DNA of 64,000 bases from Channallabes apus (GCA_030522415.1 CM060127.1:19330814-19394813); one strand, 5' to 3'; counted from the stretch's first letter, positions 12,805 to 24,861 are shown. The notes: generated by a model not told the origin, from the sequence alone. Numbers and translations are program-made.

Positions 12805-12862
<58 letters not shown>
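12805..12862. repeat. (TA)n microsatellite with flanking GT/CA
   Basis: About 29 TA units, flanked by TGTG and ACAC runs. It is one half of the microsatellite split by the LINE; the other half is at about 10,545-10,620. Confidence 0.93.
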
Positions 12863-12865
<3 letters not shown>

Positions 12866-13619
12866 ACACACACAATACACCGTATCAACACTGTTAACTT
12901 GCCATCTGCAATTATTGTTAAAAAAGAATTTTGATTTACATAAACTACATAAGGTTTAAATGTCAAAATTAAAGATCATCATACTCTATGTGGCTATTGC
13001 ATTTTTTAAAGTTTACTTTTATACATAAATAATATGCTGATTTATGGTTGTTAAGCAAAACAGCAAATTAAAGCGGTCACTTTTTATCCGATTAATCGAT
13101 TAATCGAAAAAGAAATCGGCCAACTAATCGATTATCAAAATAATCGTTAGTTGCAGCCCTACATTAGATTACACACAGGTGCACTCTATTTAGTCATTAA
13201 CACTCATCAGGAAATGTCTATGGGCAACTGACTGCACTCAGACCAAATGGGGCTGAATAAATACGCACACCCCACTTTGCAGTTATTTATTTGTAAAAAA
13301 ATGTTTGGAATCATGTATGATTTTCGTTTCACTTCTGAAGTGTACACCACTTTGTATTGGTCTTTCACATGAAATTCCAATAAAATTGATTCATGTTTGT
13401 GGCTGTAATGTGACAAAATGTGAAAAAGTTCAAGGGGGCCGAATACTTTTGCAAGCCACTGTATACACTGAGGATATTTGGGTGAACAATGATTATGAGA
13501 TGATATATCAGAATTTTAGTATTAATTTGCTGATATGCCCAGAAAAACATGTTTTTTTTTGTCCATGAATTAAAATGTGTTGTTAAAATGGATAATTCAT
13601 CTTGAAGACAAGACAGCTG

Positions 13620-14490
13620 TCAATGAGAGAAAATCATGCCATTTTGAAGCTGAGAACAGAGGGAAAATCATAGCCATTTTGCAAGCATTGTGCATAGCCA
13701 AATCCAACAATTTGATATGTTCTGAAAAAGAAAGAAACCTTTAGTCTATTAACAACCAGACATGGAACAGGTTGGCCAATTAAGTACAGAAATTGATGAA
13801 ACATTGTGAGGTCTATAAAGGAAAACACCAAAATAAGTGAGTGACATTACCAACAACCACAGGGCAGAGATTAAGGTATCACATTCCCATGATCATGGAA
13901 GATGTTAAGGACAGAAATACATCTTTATCACAAGATGCAAACCAGTCATTGCAAGGCTGAATGGAATTCAAAGAGAATTACAGAGATTAGTCACAAACGT
14001 TCCGGAGCTTAAGCTCTACCAAAATGTAGAGAAAGAAAGGATCTGTTCATGGTCCAAAACATACAAGCTCATCAGTCAAGCATGGTGAATGTAGTGTCAT
14101 ACTGTAGCTTGGGCTTGCATCACTGCTTCTGGAATAGGCTCCCTTATCTTTATTGATGTTACTCATAATAATAGCAGCAGAATGAATTTAGAAGTCTACA
14201 AAAACATTCTGTCTGCCAATTTACAAAGAAATGGATCCAATCTAATTGGGACCTTTATTATGCAGCAGATCAGTGACCCAAAACACACTGCAAACACAAT
14301 AGAGGAAAATAAAAAGTAGAAACGTTTAGACTGACCTCATCACCTCCTGGAGAGGACGCAGAAGGGAGAAACCCTAAAACAAACAGCAACTGAAAGATGC
14401 TACAATGAAAAGCTTTAAAAAAATTATGAAACAGTAGTTATTGAGGATGTTATTGGGTTGTTGGCTTGATGTACATTTCCAGTGAAAGTT
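13620..14490 (+). mobile_element. Degraded Tc1-like transposase remnant (+ strand)
   Basis: The sequence follows another common fish Tc1 family through most of its transposase. Visible landmarks are a region encoding QIRTEGKI-like words, a run near 14,030-14,130 resembling the catalytic core, and a CAGCAGATCAGTGACCCAAA segment at about 14,261. Many stops and indels. A TACTGTA heptamer at 14,100-14,106 sits where I recall the family consensus lacking those bases. Confidence 0.65.
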
Positions 14491-14494
14491 TGGA

Positions 14495-14750
14495 CCTTTT
14501 ATTTCTACATCATAAAACGATGCTAAGGGCATCCAAAATATGCAATAATCTCCTCTGAATAGTTGATATTGAGATGTGTCTGCTACGTACGTTCTGCAAA
14601 GCCTTCGTGGCGGCTCTGATCTGAGGTGCTGTAAATTGTTGATTTCTGAGGCTGGTAACACTAAATGAACTTCTCTGCAGCAGAGGTAAGTTTTGGTCTT
14701 GCTTTCCTGGGATGGTCTTCATGAGAGCCAGTTTCATCATGGTGTTTCAT
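14495..14750 (-). mobile_element. Fragment of a second Tc1-like family (N-terminal transposase)
   Basis: The - strand encodes a piece with FTAPQIRAATKAL and SRHISISTIQRRLL, the DNA-binding half of a Tc1-type transposase. The same family, with both ends present, is at 59,413-59,966, where the matching piece reads LTAPQIRGVM and ISISTVQRRLM. Confidence 0.75.
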
Positions 14751-16307
14751 TATGTATCTGTTATTCATGCATGTGATATTTCATACTGTATGTCACAAAT
14801 TTACATGTACTATATGTTTTTATAGTTTTGCTGACCTAAGAATTGTGTGGTCTTCCACCTAATGTGCCTTGTGTAAAACCTTTTGTACATCTACAGTGGC
14901 TGTAAATAACCAATCTATTAACTTATTCATCTTTTATATACTCAAACCCAGTTGTCTTGTTCAGAGAGGACTGTAATATTTGTGTTCATAAAATTATTAT
15001 TGTCCCATGTTACCTTGCCTTTGCACAGCACGACCTCAGGCTGCATGAAGACATTCCATCTGAAGGAAACCACAGGAATCTTCCCTAAACTAGGGGTGAT
15101 GATGGATATGTTTATATCTTACCTCAGGAGAGAAATAGTGTAGTCGCAACATAGCCAGCAACAGCCTGGCACCCAGAAGGGAAAGTGGGACATCAGCAAC
15201 TGTTACCCAGTGATCTGGAATGCCATAGCATGAAAAGTATGAATCCCCTTAGGACAAATGATGACAAAGAAATAAAATTCATGACAACAAGATATTAACA
15301 TTCTCATTTTCACAGATGTTGCTTCATTATCACAGTAACATAATTGACCAGATAGTGATGGAAATGATAAGACATTTATATGGAAAATAACGAAATTAAA
15401 GCTGTTTAATAGCTTGCCTCTTCCTGAAACTTATTAACTATGTTTATATTGAAATATTTGTGATGTGTTTAGTTGGCAAGGACTGTTTATTCATTATTCC
15501 CACGAGTTCCGTGCCAACAGGTGGAAGCTGCTAGCGCAGTCAAAATGCTGTTGCAATAGGAAAAATATTTTTGCATTCAATTCAAAATTATCACAAACAT
15601 GAGGGCTATAGTGTCGGCATGGTTTTGCTGTTAGTTCCCAAGAAACAAAAGAGAAAGCACTTCTTTTTTTTTTCTACTTAAATTTTCCAGTGACATTCAA
15701 TATCATATTAATAAGAAGTCCAATATAGAAGTAGTGAGAGCGTGGCAACAGCAGTGATGATGAGAGAAAGATGGTCAGAATAAAATGCCATGGCACTGCT
15801 GCATTTTTCTCTTAACTTGGTAATAAAAAAACACTAAATCTCACTGGCACCACTATCAGCAGGGAGTCAACTGATTTTATGGGTAATGGAGGAAACACTA
15901 CTTCTAGTGAAAATATACCAAAATGTCAATGAGAGTTAGATGAGAAAAAAAAAATGCTGGTCAATGACTTTTTATTGATTGTTGAAAATTTCTTTGGAAC
16001 TGGGGCAGTTCTTAGTGAGTTGCAAAGAGAATGTGAACCTGGACTTTTTCATCTTTTTCAGCTTGAAAGAGTACTACAGGATGACTCACTCGCAATAGGT
16101 CCTGAATATTCTGTTATAACTCTCGCTAGGATGAAGCAATCGGAACGAAACAATGTACAAGGTGCTCCTCAGTACTGTATATGGAGCTTTGAACAGAGCG
16201 CGATGCTCTTGAGTCGGACCGATAAGGTAGGTGCCAGACGGCCATCGCACCATTTCATGCCGTAACCCGAATATTCAGGGCCTCTTTTGAGTGAATTACT
16301 CTGTACA
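14751..16307. other. Intergenic, no gene seen
   Basis: No recognised gene or repeat boundary. A 103-codon ORF at 15,954-16,265 (+) has no family I know and no gene context. The rest is AT-rich with scattered TACTGTA/TACAGTA heptamers. Confidence 0.45.
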
Positions 16308-16785
16308 ATACTGGGCAAAAGTCTGGAACCACCTCTCGTTCTTTCATATTTTTCTTCTAAAGAGCCGGGCTGTCTTGTATTTTTAATCTAGTTTTGAAGA
16401 TTAGTTCTCCATGCTTCCTGAAGGCTGTCATTTTCAGTCCATTCCCAGCACCAGTTTCAGAGAAATGTTTATCGTCTGTTCAACCACTGAGGGATCTATG
16501 TGTCATTCAAGTGTAAAAAGCATCTAACTTAAGGCGTGAACCAGTGAGAAACACTTGCAGATGATGACTGGCTCAGACCAGTGATGAGTACAGTATACTG
16601 TACTGGTGATGCTGAGTGATAATTGGTTGGAACAGACAAGAGGGGCAATGAGGTTGCTGCTGAGGTTGTTACATAAAAATCTAAATTTTAAGTACTGCGG
16701 ATTGTCATAGTAAAACATTTGTTCTCAACTTTTTTACATAATACAAGTTAATTTAATGAATTGAAAGGTGGCTCAAGAATTATTG
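16308..16785 (+). repeat. Interspersed MITE-like repeat, copy 1
   Basis: About 480 bp beginning ACAATACTGGGCAAAAGTCT and ending near GGCTCAAGAATTATTGTACA. The ends are imperfectly complementary (ACAATA..AGTC..CCACC against its inverse). No coding potential. Copies 2 and 3 are at 54,406-54,830 (+) and 20,836-21,335 (-), diverged but colinear. This copy alone carries two adjacent heptamers, TACAGTA and TACTGTA, at 16,589-16,602. Confidence 0.7.
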
Positions 16786-18154
16786 TACATTTGATATAGA
16801 AAGAAAATTATCATATTGTTTTATTACCATGCCACTTATCTTTTCCAAGCATGCTTTTACACTTTACTGTGTTAGTGAAAAAAATACATTAAAAACATCC
16901 CTTGTGCCCTTGTTTGAAGTTACAGTCTGGCGATCACTCTCTGGCACTTTACTAGAGACAGGCTTTTTACAGTATCCTTTGGGAGAATAGTGGATGCATT
17001 TCAGAAACTCTGTATTTATGTTTCTGTGTAACTGAGCTTTAGCAAATGGATAAGAAGATTAACTTTTTTTGCCCATCTATCTATGTCTATATCTATACCT
17101 TTATCTTTATGGAATCCTGTTTCTGTCCTTGGGTGTGCACACTAATATGGTAGTAGGACAACAGGCTTGTGACTCAGTTCCTGTTGCAAAACTCACAGTA
17201 CTTGTCGTGGCTGATTCACCCTGCTGATGTGCTCACTAATAGCGAGTTATTAGCAGAAATTGGTCACTGTTGCTTCTATTTGTCCAAAATGGTAATGTAG
17301 TTAACATTAAATGGATGCTAGCAGGGTATTAAGGCAAGACATTAGTATGCCCATTAACAGAGAATGAATAGTAGCAGGGCGTAAAGGCAAAACATTAGAA
17401 CACCCATGCTACTGCTATCACGTCATAGGCTGAACGTGTCACGTTTAAATGTTTAAAACACTGACTCTAATATCTGATTTGGGTCCTAACCAGAGTGTTG
17501 TAGAATATTGATGATGTCATCAGCATCCACATACATTAGTTCATGTTAGGAGGGGAAAATGGCTTAAAGCTCTTTGAAGCTCTATGGCTCTTAAAGCTCA
17601 AATGAAAGTGTTGTAGTGACTTTCGTAGGCTCATACGTAGGTGGTATCTGTATTGTGCCACCTGTGATGTGATGAATGTCTGCTATTAAACAGTGATCAC
17701 TTTTGTGATGTCTACAGGGTGTCTTAACCAAATGTATTATTTTAAATATTATTATTATTAATAATGAAAAATCGAATAGGAAAAAGCAACAGGACTCATC
17801 AGACACACAAAGTAAGCTGCAAAGAAGTACTGCTGTTATAATGTGGATCCTATTGCCAGCCAGAGACTAACTTAATTGGTCCTGAAGAATAAAATTTTTC
17901 ATGACAGCTCTTGAATTGTTTGACATTTGATAAGTTATATATACATTATTGAAGATTGCATCCTTGCAAACGTTTTTGTGCTATTACAGAGGTTTGTTTT
18001 AAGTTATAAAACCTTTTGAAACTAATACTGTAATTGTTTAAAGGGAACATTACACACAATGATTTAACTCAAACAGCTGGAGATTCTTTTTTTTTTTTTC
18101 CTGTAACAGCATACCTGGACTTAAATTTAAACATATACATAGTTTAAAATAGGC
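16786..18154. other. Intergenic, no gene seen
   Basis: AT-rich. A locally duplicated sentence (tagcagggtattaaggcaagacattag at 17,319 and tagcagggcgtaaaggcaaaacattag at 17,370) shows a tandem duplication of about 50 bp. No gene recognised. Confidence 0.45.
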
Positions 18155-18172
18155 ATATTTATTAAGAGTGTT

Positions 18173-18607
18173 TCAGCGAGAATGAAAGGAAAGGTGTACA
18201 GGACAGTGGTGAGACCAACGATGCTCTACGGCTTAGAGACAGTGGCACTGAAGAAAAGACAGGAGGCAGAGTTGGTGGTAACAGAGCTGAAGATGTTGAG
18301 GTTCTCCTTGGGAGTGACAAGGATGGATAGGATCAAGAATGAGTTCATCAGAGGGACAACCCATGTTAGATGTTTTGGAGATAAAGTCAGAGAGGCCAGA
18401 TTGAGGTGGTTTGGACATGTTCAGAGGAGAGAGTGTGAATATATCGGTAGAAGGATGCTGAGGTTGGAACTGCCAGGCAGGAGGTCTAGAGGAAGATCAA
18501 AGAGGAGATTTATGGATGCAGTGAGAGAGGACATGAAGTTAGTTGGTGTGAGAGAAGAGGATGGCGACCCCTGAAAGGGAACAGCCGAAAGAAAAAGAAG
18601 AAAGAAG
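18173..18607 (+). mobile_element. 5'-truncated RTE-type LINE with an exact target duplication
   Basis: A + strand ORF (18,182-18,574, 130 aa) is the C-terminal tail of an RTE-like reverse transcriptase: GKVYRTVVRPTMLYG, then RMDRIKNEFIRGTT, then RWFGHVQRR and RRSRGRSKRRFMDAVREDMK. The element ends in an A/G-rich AAAGAAAAAGAAG tail. An exact 18-bp duplication (ATATTTATTAAGAGTGTT) flanks it at 18,155-18,172 and 18,608-18,625, so this is one complete insertion event. Nearly the whole piece is open reading frame. Confidence 0.92.
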
Positions 18608-18756
18608 ATATTTATTAAGAGTGTTAATAATTGTGTAGTTGATTTTATAGAAATAGCCTGGAAAACTTAACCATTAGCTTAAGAATGGACATTTTGATGG
18701 TGTAATTGTTAACATAGGATATTTTTTAATAATGACAAACATTATTATTATTAATA

Positions 18757-19035
18757 GTGGCATAGTGGTTAGCGCTGTAGCCTCGCACCTCTAGAGTCGA
18801 GGGTTTGATTCCTGCCTAGGGTGCGTGGGTGTGTGGAGTCCGCGTGTTCTCCCCGTCCTTGGTGGGTTTCTCGTTTCCTTCCCCAGTCCATAGACGTGCA
18901 GATTAGATAAAGTAGCGTTCCCAAATTGCCTGTGGTGTGTGTATTTGTGATGGATTGGCACCCTGTCCATGGTGTACCCTGTCTTGTGTCCAAAGTCTCC
19001 TGGGATAGGCTCCAGTCCACCCATGACCCTGTACA
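18757..19035 (+). repeat. tRNA-derived SINE, diverged copy
   Basis: Same family as 4,625-4,978. It has the GTTAGCGCTGTAGCCTCGCACC head, the GTTTGATTCC B-box region, the CTCCCCGT..TTGGTGGGTTTC middle and the CTGGGATAGGCTCCA tail. It lacks part of the middle. Confidence 0.82.
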
Positions 19036-20069
19036 GAATGAATTATTATTACAGTAGCTAATATTTTCTCTCTCAGACTCAGATATTCGAATGGCAATAG
19101 TAGAAAATTAGTAGGGCATTTTATCTTTAAATATATAATTTGGGTTGATTTAGCTCCATGAAGTGGTGCTTGTCTCTTTCTCTGATTTGGTGCTGAATGG
19201 AGGTCACCATTCCCTCTTTGCTTGACCCACATGGAAATAGAAAGGACCTTTTAAAAAGTTCCTCAACAGAAGCATGTTTTCATGTGACCCATTTATTTTG
19301 CTTTCTTCAAAAGCTCTGTCTAAATGATACCTGCACCAATTATTTGAAAAGTTCTGTCTGTACTTTTTTGGGGGGGGTTGCCCCTTGTAATGATGAGGTT
19401 ATAACTCCCTTTATTCTTCTAAAACGAGTTAGTGTTATAAATAGACTGATTACATGACAGATAAGGTGTTTACACAAAAATGCTTTATGGTATGATGATT
19501 AAAATTGAAGGTCAGAATATTACATCAAAACAAAGTCGTCAGATAGGACCTTATCATTCGGAGGTTTTAATACATGCCTGGCAGCTTTTAATCAGAATCT
19601 TAATTTCAAAGGATTGGACCCAATTTAAAGAGACCACTCTGGCAACACGCCTAATCATTATTTCTCCAAATGATTACAGGCAGCTGCAGTTATCTACCGC
19701 GCTCTCCTGCTAATCCCCCATCCTGCTTTTAGCCATGACACACACCGACACGCTGTGTATCAGAGGTCAAACAGCCTCCAGGCAGAGCAGCTCTCCGATT
19801 ATCAGTTTTCCATACACGGTGCAGGGTGCAGTAACCCCGTCATAATGATAAATATTGTGTTCGTGTTGTGTGAAGGCAGGTCATGATTATAACAATCAGT
19901 ATTTTTCTGTTTCCCTGTGAGAGCTGAACTGAGCTGGTTTGATAATAGAGCACTGTGACTGATGTGTTTGTAGATGCATGAACCTGAAGGGGCAGGCGGC
20001 GTGGGGTGTTCATGGCATACAGCTGCACTTCCATCCATCTGCCTACATTTGGACCATTTACACCCACAC

Positions 20070-20133
<64 letters not shown>

Positions 20134-20835
20134 AATATTCCTTAATTCACATTCAATCATTTGCTCCCCAGTGTAACGAGACACACCTCTGTTTTTGCAC
20201 CCTGTCTAACCCTTGCAGGTCATTTCTATCCAGTGCATGTTAAACAAAAACTGTTAGAATCCTTCAGCTCAGCAGAGTTTCCCCACGTTCTTATCCTCTT
20301 GACAAATGGACAGCTAAGTTTGGCAGAAATCCCAGCTGACAAATTAAATGAAGACTGCAAAGTGAGCTGTTATTCTCACCCTGACCGGAGGGACTCACCC
20401 ACCTAGGACACAGCCTCATTCTTATTTTAACCGCCTTCATTACTATTCCTTCTCCCTTCATCTCCTTCCGTCTCCATCATTCCCTCATCGCTGCCTATCT
20501 TTACCAACTCCTCCTCCTCTCCTACCCTCCCATATGAGCCGTCTGTGAAATAAATGCCTCAGTGATTTAGGTCGGGGCTTGACCCGTACTGGCTTCATTA
20601 ATAGCTGTACCTGCTGGCAGCGTAAAGACTGGAACAGCACAGTGATCCTGGGCCGCTTTAACATCGTACACAGTCAGGAAGAAAAAGGTTCTCCAGTGGT
20701 GTAAATGCATCTCTAATAGTGGCCACAAAGTCAGGCTGCATCACATAATCACATCATTGATTATTTTCCTATTGCAGCATGCTCTATCAGGTTTTATCAT
20801 AGCAGTGCTTTGAAAATGTAATGGCGTCGTTAAGT
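19036..20835. other. Intergenic, higher-complexity stretch of unknown role
   Basis: No gene recognised. The stretches about 19,540-19,800 and 20,540-20,720 are less AT-rich and less repetitive than their surroundings and look like candidate conserved non-coding elements upstream of hpca. Sequence alone cannot show this. The CT microsatellite lies inside. Confidence 0.35.
20073..20130. repeat. (TC)n microsatellite
   Basis: About 29 uninterrupted TC units. Confidence 0.95.
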
Positions 20836-21335
20836 GCAGCACTGTGCAAAAGTCTTAAGCCACCCCTCATTTCTTCATATTAAATTCAATTAAATTATGT
20901 AAATTAAATTAAATTAATGGGAGCAAATGTGTTACTGTGAAAGGCTTCAAAGTCCCTAAAGATAGAAGTTAACACTTGGTTGTTTACAAACCAACATAAT
21001 TTCCTCTTTCATCTGTTCCAACCACTCAGCATTCAGCATCAGCACCGGTACACTAATCACCGGCCGGATCGTCTGTCATCATCTGCACCTGTTTCTCACT
21101 GGTTCATGCCTCAAGTTAGATGTTTTTCATGCTTGAAAGACTCATAGTTCATTGTGTGGCTTAACAAACAAAAATCATTTCTATGAAACTGCACAGATAC
21201 AGAACCTGGACTGAAAAAGAGAGGCAAAGGAAGCGTTGGAGAATGATTCCTCAAGTCTACATAAAAAAAATACAAGAATATCTTGCTCTTTTCAAGCAAA
21301 ATGTGAAGAAAGGCTCAAGAATTCGCACAATACGT
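20836..21335 (-). repeat. Interspersed MITE-like repeat, copy 3
   Basis: Reverse-oriented copy of the repeat at 16,308 and 54,406. On the - strand it shows the same order: TTCTTGAGCC end, TTTTTCAGTCCAGGTTCTGT, a KGTGCAGATGATGACAGA-like core, and the GAGTGGTTGGAACAGA part. It lacks the heptamer pair found in copy 1. Confidence 0.68.
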
Positions 21336-21839
21336 ACTGTAAGGTCTCCTGATTTCTCTTTTCTTACAGTACATTATCCTTCCTGAGTGTGAGTTTCATC
21401 TGATTATTTCCAGGAATTTCTGAAAGCCAGTGGCACCGTGTACTTAGTTCTTAAAGTTACTTTGGTTTTGCCGTTTAACATTCTATGAACGTTTTATGTG
21501 AAGGTCTTCTGTTTAGTAAAGTTCCCAGTTTATGGGGAATAGAAAAGGCATTTTCTACCAACGTACGTAGTAACTAACCCTAACCCCAAAAGATACAGTT
21601 TAGCATACGTTTGAAACTATCATGTCATGACAGTGTTGTTGAGTGTGCATTATTGAATGTGCATTACTGCAGCATATTCTGCCACACCTAAGAAGAGCAG
21701 GACAGGCAGACTGCCCATTGCTTTAGCAAACACTGCTGTTTGATGCGCAGGGGATGTCAACAGGGGATTTGCAGGGAGGAGAGGCTTCTTTAGCTTCTGA
21801 GGGATCAAATACCCTGTAATACTGTTATATTGAATGTCA

Positions 21840-22054
21840 GCTTAGGGAGTGTGTGTGTGTGTGTGTGAGTACTGTATGTATGAGTGCATGAATGTGTGGG
21901 TGCATGTTTTCATATTTCTTATCTATTTATTCCCACCAGGATAGTAATATCAGACAGTTTTGATCTTGTGGGGAAATTTGAATTGTCCCCATGAGGACAA
22001 TTTGAGACAGTTGGCTTTTTAAAAAAGTTTTTACTTAGGGTTAGGTTAATTTTC
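21840..22054 (+). repeat. Fragment of a fish interspersed repeat with 'gtcccc' motifs
   Basis: A GTGTGTG start is followed by TTGAATTGTCCCCATGAGGA and a TTAGGGTTAGG-like end. The order matches a common fish repeat, here truncated. Confidence 0.5.
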
Positions 22055-22068
22055 ATAAATTAAATATT

Positions 22069-22427
22069 CTTCCTCTTCTTCTATACCGCTTTATCCTGTA
22101 TTTAGAGTCGTGTGGACCTGGATCCTATCCCAGGAGACTCAGAGCACGAGGCAGGGTACACCCTGGACAGCGTGCCAATCCATCGCAGAGCACACACACG
22201 CACACATTCACACACTATGGTCAATTTGGGAACGCCAATTAGCCTAATCTGCATGTCTTTGGACTGTGGGAGGAAACCGGAGTACCCGGAGGAAACCCAC
22301 CAAGCACGGGGAGAACATGCAAACTCCATGCACACAGAGACGGGAATCGAGCCTGGCCGGGAATCGAACCCAGACCCTGGAGGTGCGTACAAGGCGACAG
22401 TGCTAACCACTACACCACCGTGCCGCC
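22069..22427 (-). repeat. tRNA-derived SINE, full length, with target-site duplication
   Basis: Reverse-oriented copy of the SINE at 4,625-4,978, with long identical stretches. It is flanked by an exact 14-bp duplication ATAAATTAAATATT at 22,055-22,068 and 22,428-22,441. Overall similarity to the first copy is high, so this family was active fairly recently. Confidence 0.9.
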
Positions 22428-22441
22428 ATAAATTAAATATT

Positions 22442-24855
22442 ATGCTCGTATTTTATTGAACATCATACTCTGTCCTAACAGGGATAGGAACAACTGAAAC
22501 TTTTACCAATTTTAACAATTTATGATAAACAAGGAAACAGATAAATAAATGAATAAGCCTAAAACAACTAATGCATTTCACTTTGGTTTCTGCGATTAAG
22601 ATTCGAGTTTAAGGTGTAGGCATGACATTAATTAGCTGCGAATGTGAACGTACTGTAAGACAAACGTGTGTGTCCATGCGTGAGTACAACCTGCAGGGTA
22701 GCTGGAGGGTGAATGTCAGATAGACAGATGTTGAGAGAAGAAAAGAAAGACATGAAAGATCAACAGCATTTGAGTACAAGGGAGTGAATATTCAAAGTGG
22801 CCATTAAAGAGTAAGCCAGAGGAAATGAAAAAAAAAAAAAAAAAAAACTAAACTTAAAACAGCCAAAGGACAAACAATGAAATAGAGGTTAGAGGAAAAA
22901 ATGAGACACAGAGGGACCCAAAAGTCAGGGATCAAATTGCTTGTCTGATTTCTTATGTTTCTCTAAAATTGATGAGGGATGGAAAAAAAATCAATTCTGT
23001 CTTCTTTTCCCTGCCTTTTTATAGTTGCTGCAATAAGATCCTCTCTCTGTGGGAAGCGTTTTTATCCCAAGCGTTTCTGTACCCTTGTCCTAATACTCTG
23101 ATTTGTTGGTCTACAGTGGCAGTCTCAGTCTCAGGCTCAGCACGTAGACTGGCATCTTGTTTTTCTTCCTAGCATGCAGGGCTCTTCATTCATCTATCCA
23201 TCTGTCCATCCATGTAGCACATCACACCGAATCAATATTGTCTGAACTGCTGAAAAGATTTGATCAATACCCGAGCTTTTTCCTTACACTGCTGTACTTG
23301 ACAGACAAGGGTTTTTGTTCAGGGCAACAAACACAGAAGCAGAAACGAGCCGAATCCAAAATGGATCGCTGCGCGTTCCCTGCATGTACTGCACTACGTA
23401 TGTACTGTAGAAGAGTCTCTGGGTAATAATAATAGTAGTGGTGTAGCACTAATTGTAGTAGAGAGCTACAGTGGGCTTTCATGCGATGCGTGGCATCTTA
23501 ACAGCAGGGTATGACACTAGGCAGAATACAATGTAAAAAGTTTAGTATAGTAAAATAAATGTGTGTGTATGTATACTGTATGTGTGTGTAAAACATATGC
23601 AGGATGACGGAAAAATGTCAGTTAAATAGCACGTCTCAAATACGTATCGTTTTACATCATCCTTAAGATTTCAGATTTCATGTTGACAGAATTGGTGAGT
23701 CATGTTTATTAATTTTTTAATATTTACAGTGGCCAGATGCTCTGCATTAAGTAAGGAATAGAACACATGCTGTGCTGTTCTATGAAAATAATCCATGCCA
23801 GGGTAATGTGATGCAGCCTGATGGGAAGTCCAAAATGTTTAATTTCACTTATACCACAGTGCCATTCCTTTAAAGTGTATACGTGATCAATATATCATGC
23901 TTTTACCAGTCTAAAATTAGATCTCATTTTAGGGAACGTCTGCATGGTAAGTGAATTCCTATTGTTGCTTAGATTATAACGACTGACCCTGTGCAAACTC
24001 CTCAGAGTGTGTGATACTGGAGACAACTTCTATAAATCACTGATACAAAAACAATCTTCCCCGTTATCGATTCAACATGTTTCTCTATGAAACCTGATTC
24101 TTTCTCATTATTAGCCTTAGATTATGTTTAACGTCTACTTTACAAGTCCTTGTGTCTGGGCTGTTACTAAAGATGCACTGATTGATCAGCCAGTTACGGG
24201 AATCACGTGTTTGTTAGCTTAATCAGCCATGAACGATGATTGACCCATACCTCTCAGATGTAACCTATTACAGTACAGTATGTTCTGCTCATGCACACAC
24301 TTCTGTGTGGTGCACCTAGAAAGCATTGGCAGTATTATCCAGAGACCGTGAGTTTGCATCCTGCTACAGCCAGGGGTCTAGGGAGTAGATTGTGATTTAC
24401 AGCACCAGCTGGTCATACGAGTCTTTGCTTTGTTCCCAATCACAACAGTGAATATGCAACAGTTTAAAAAGATGCAACTGAAATTTTTATTTCAAAGTTG
24501 GATTTTATTTGTACAGAAACATGCTTCGTAGTAACCTGACGAAAGTCCTGTAACTTTTTGGAGAAAAGTTAATAAACAATAGATAATGTTTTATTTTAAA
24601 CATAGCATTTATTGTTTTATATTATTATTTTAAAAAAGTATTAATAAAAAAATTGGGGCTTTGTCTGCTATAGTTCTTATGGACAAAAAGAAGAATATCA
24701 GCCAAATGGCTAAAAATTGGAAATCTGTATCAGCCATGAACCTCTAACTGTTACCATAGAAACAGTTCCTATAAGTTACAGCTGGAACATACATGTTACT
24801 CTCTCTCACTCACTCACTCACTCACTGACTCATCGTCTGTACCTCCTAATCGTGT
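22442..24855. other. Intergenic, no gene seen
   Basis: AT-rich with a polyA run near 22,830 and several TACTGTA/TACAGTA heptamers, including a tandem pair at 24,269-24,280. About 24,300-24,420 may be an old tRNA-derived SINE piece. No gene recognised. Confidence 0.45.
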
Positions 24856-24861
24856 ATTCAA

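Larger units (their letters stand above)
9604..13161. mobile_element. hAT-type transposon nested in the Tc1 element
   Basis: The ends are TAGGGCTGCAAC at 9,604 and its complement GTTGCAGCCCTA at 13,161. Subterminal regions carry ATCGAT/TAATCGATT arrays, typical of a widespread fish hAT family. An exact 8-bp target duplication, CATTAGAT, lies at 9,596-9,603 and 13,162-13,169, as expected for hAT. No transposase is recognisable, so it is non-autonomous. The interior includes a GC-rich stretch (about 9,680-10,250), a microsatellite and a LINE inserted into that microsatellite. Confidence 0.92.
8319..13461 (-). mobile_element. Tc1-like transposon with long TIRs, split by a nested hAT insertion
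   Basis: The outer ends are CAGTGGCTTGCAAAAGTATT at 8,319 and its complement ending GCAAGCCACTG at 13,461. The near-identical inverted repeats of about 210 bp run inward to about 8,535 and from about 13,225. A TA target duplication flanks the element (8,317-8,318 and 13,462-13,463). Without the inserted hAT (9,604-13,161 plus one 8-bp duplication) it is about 1.58 kb, normal for an intact-length Tc1 element. The transposase lies on the - strand and is a pseudogene. The CAG...CTG termini matter because excision of such an element leaves TA-CAG-TA or TA-CTG-TA footprints. Confidence 0.93.

Noticed and set aside
12745..12966. ORF made of IYIYIY/HTHTH repeats
   Set aside because: Translation of a TA/CA microsatellite.
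15954..16265. 103-codon ORF on the + strand
   Set aside because: No family resemblance and no transcript signals; probably chance.
19540..20720. Candidate hpca 5' exon or enhancer
   Set aside because: The stretch looks less repetitive, but no donor or conserved motif can be defended from sequence alone; recorded only as an intergenic note.
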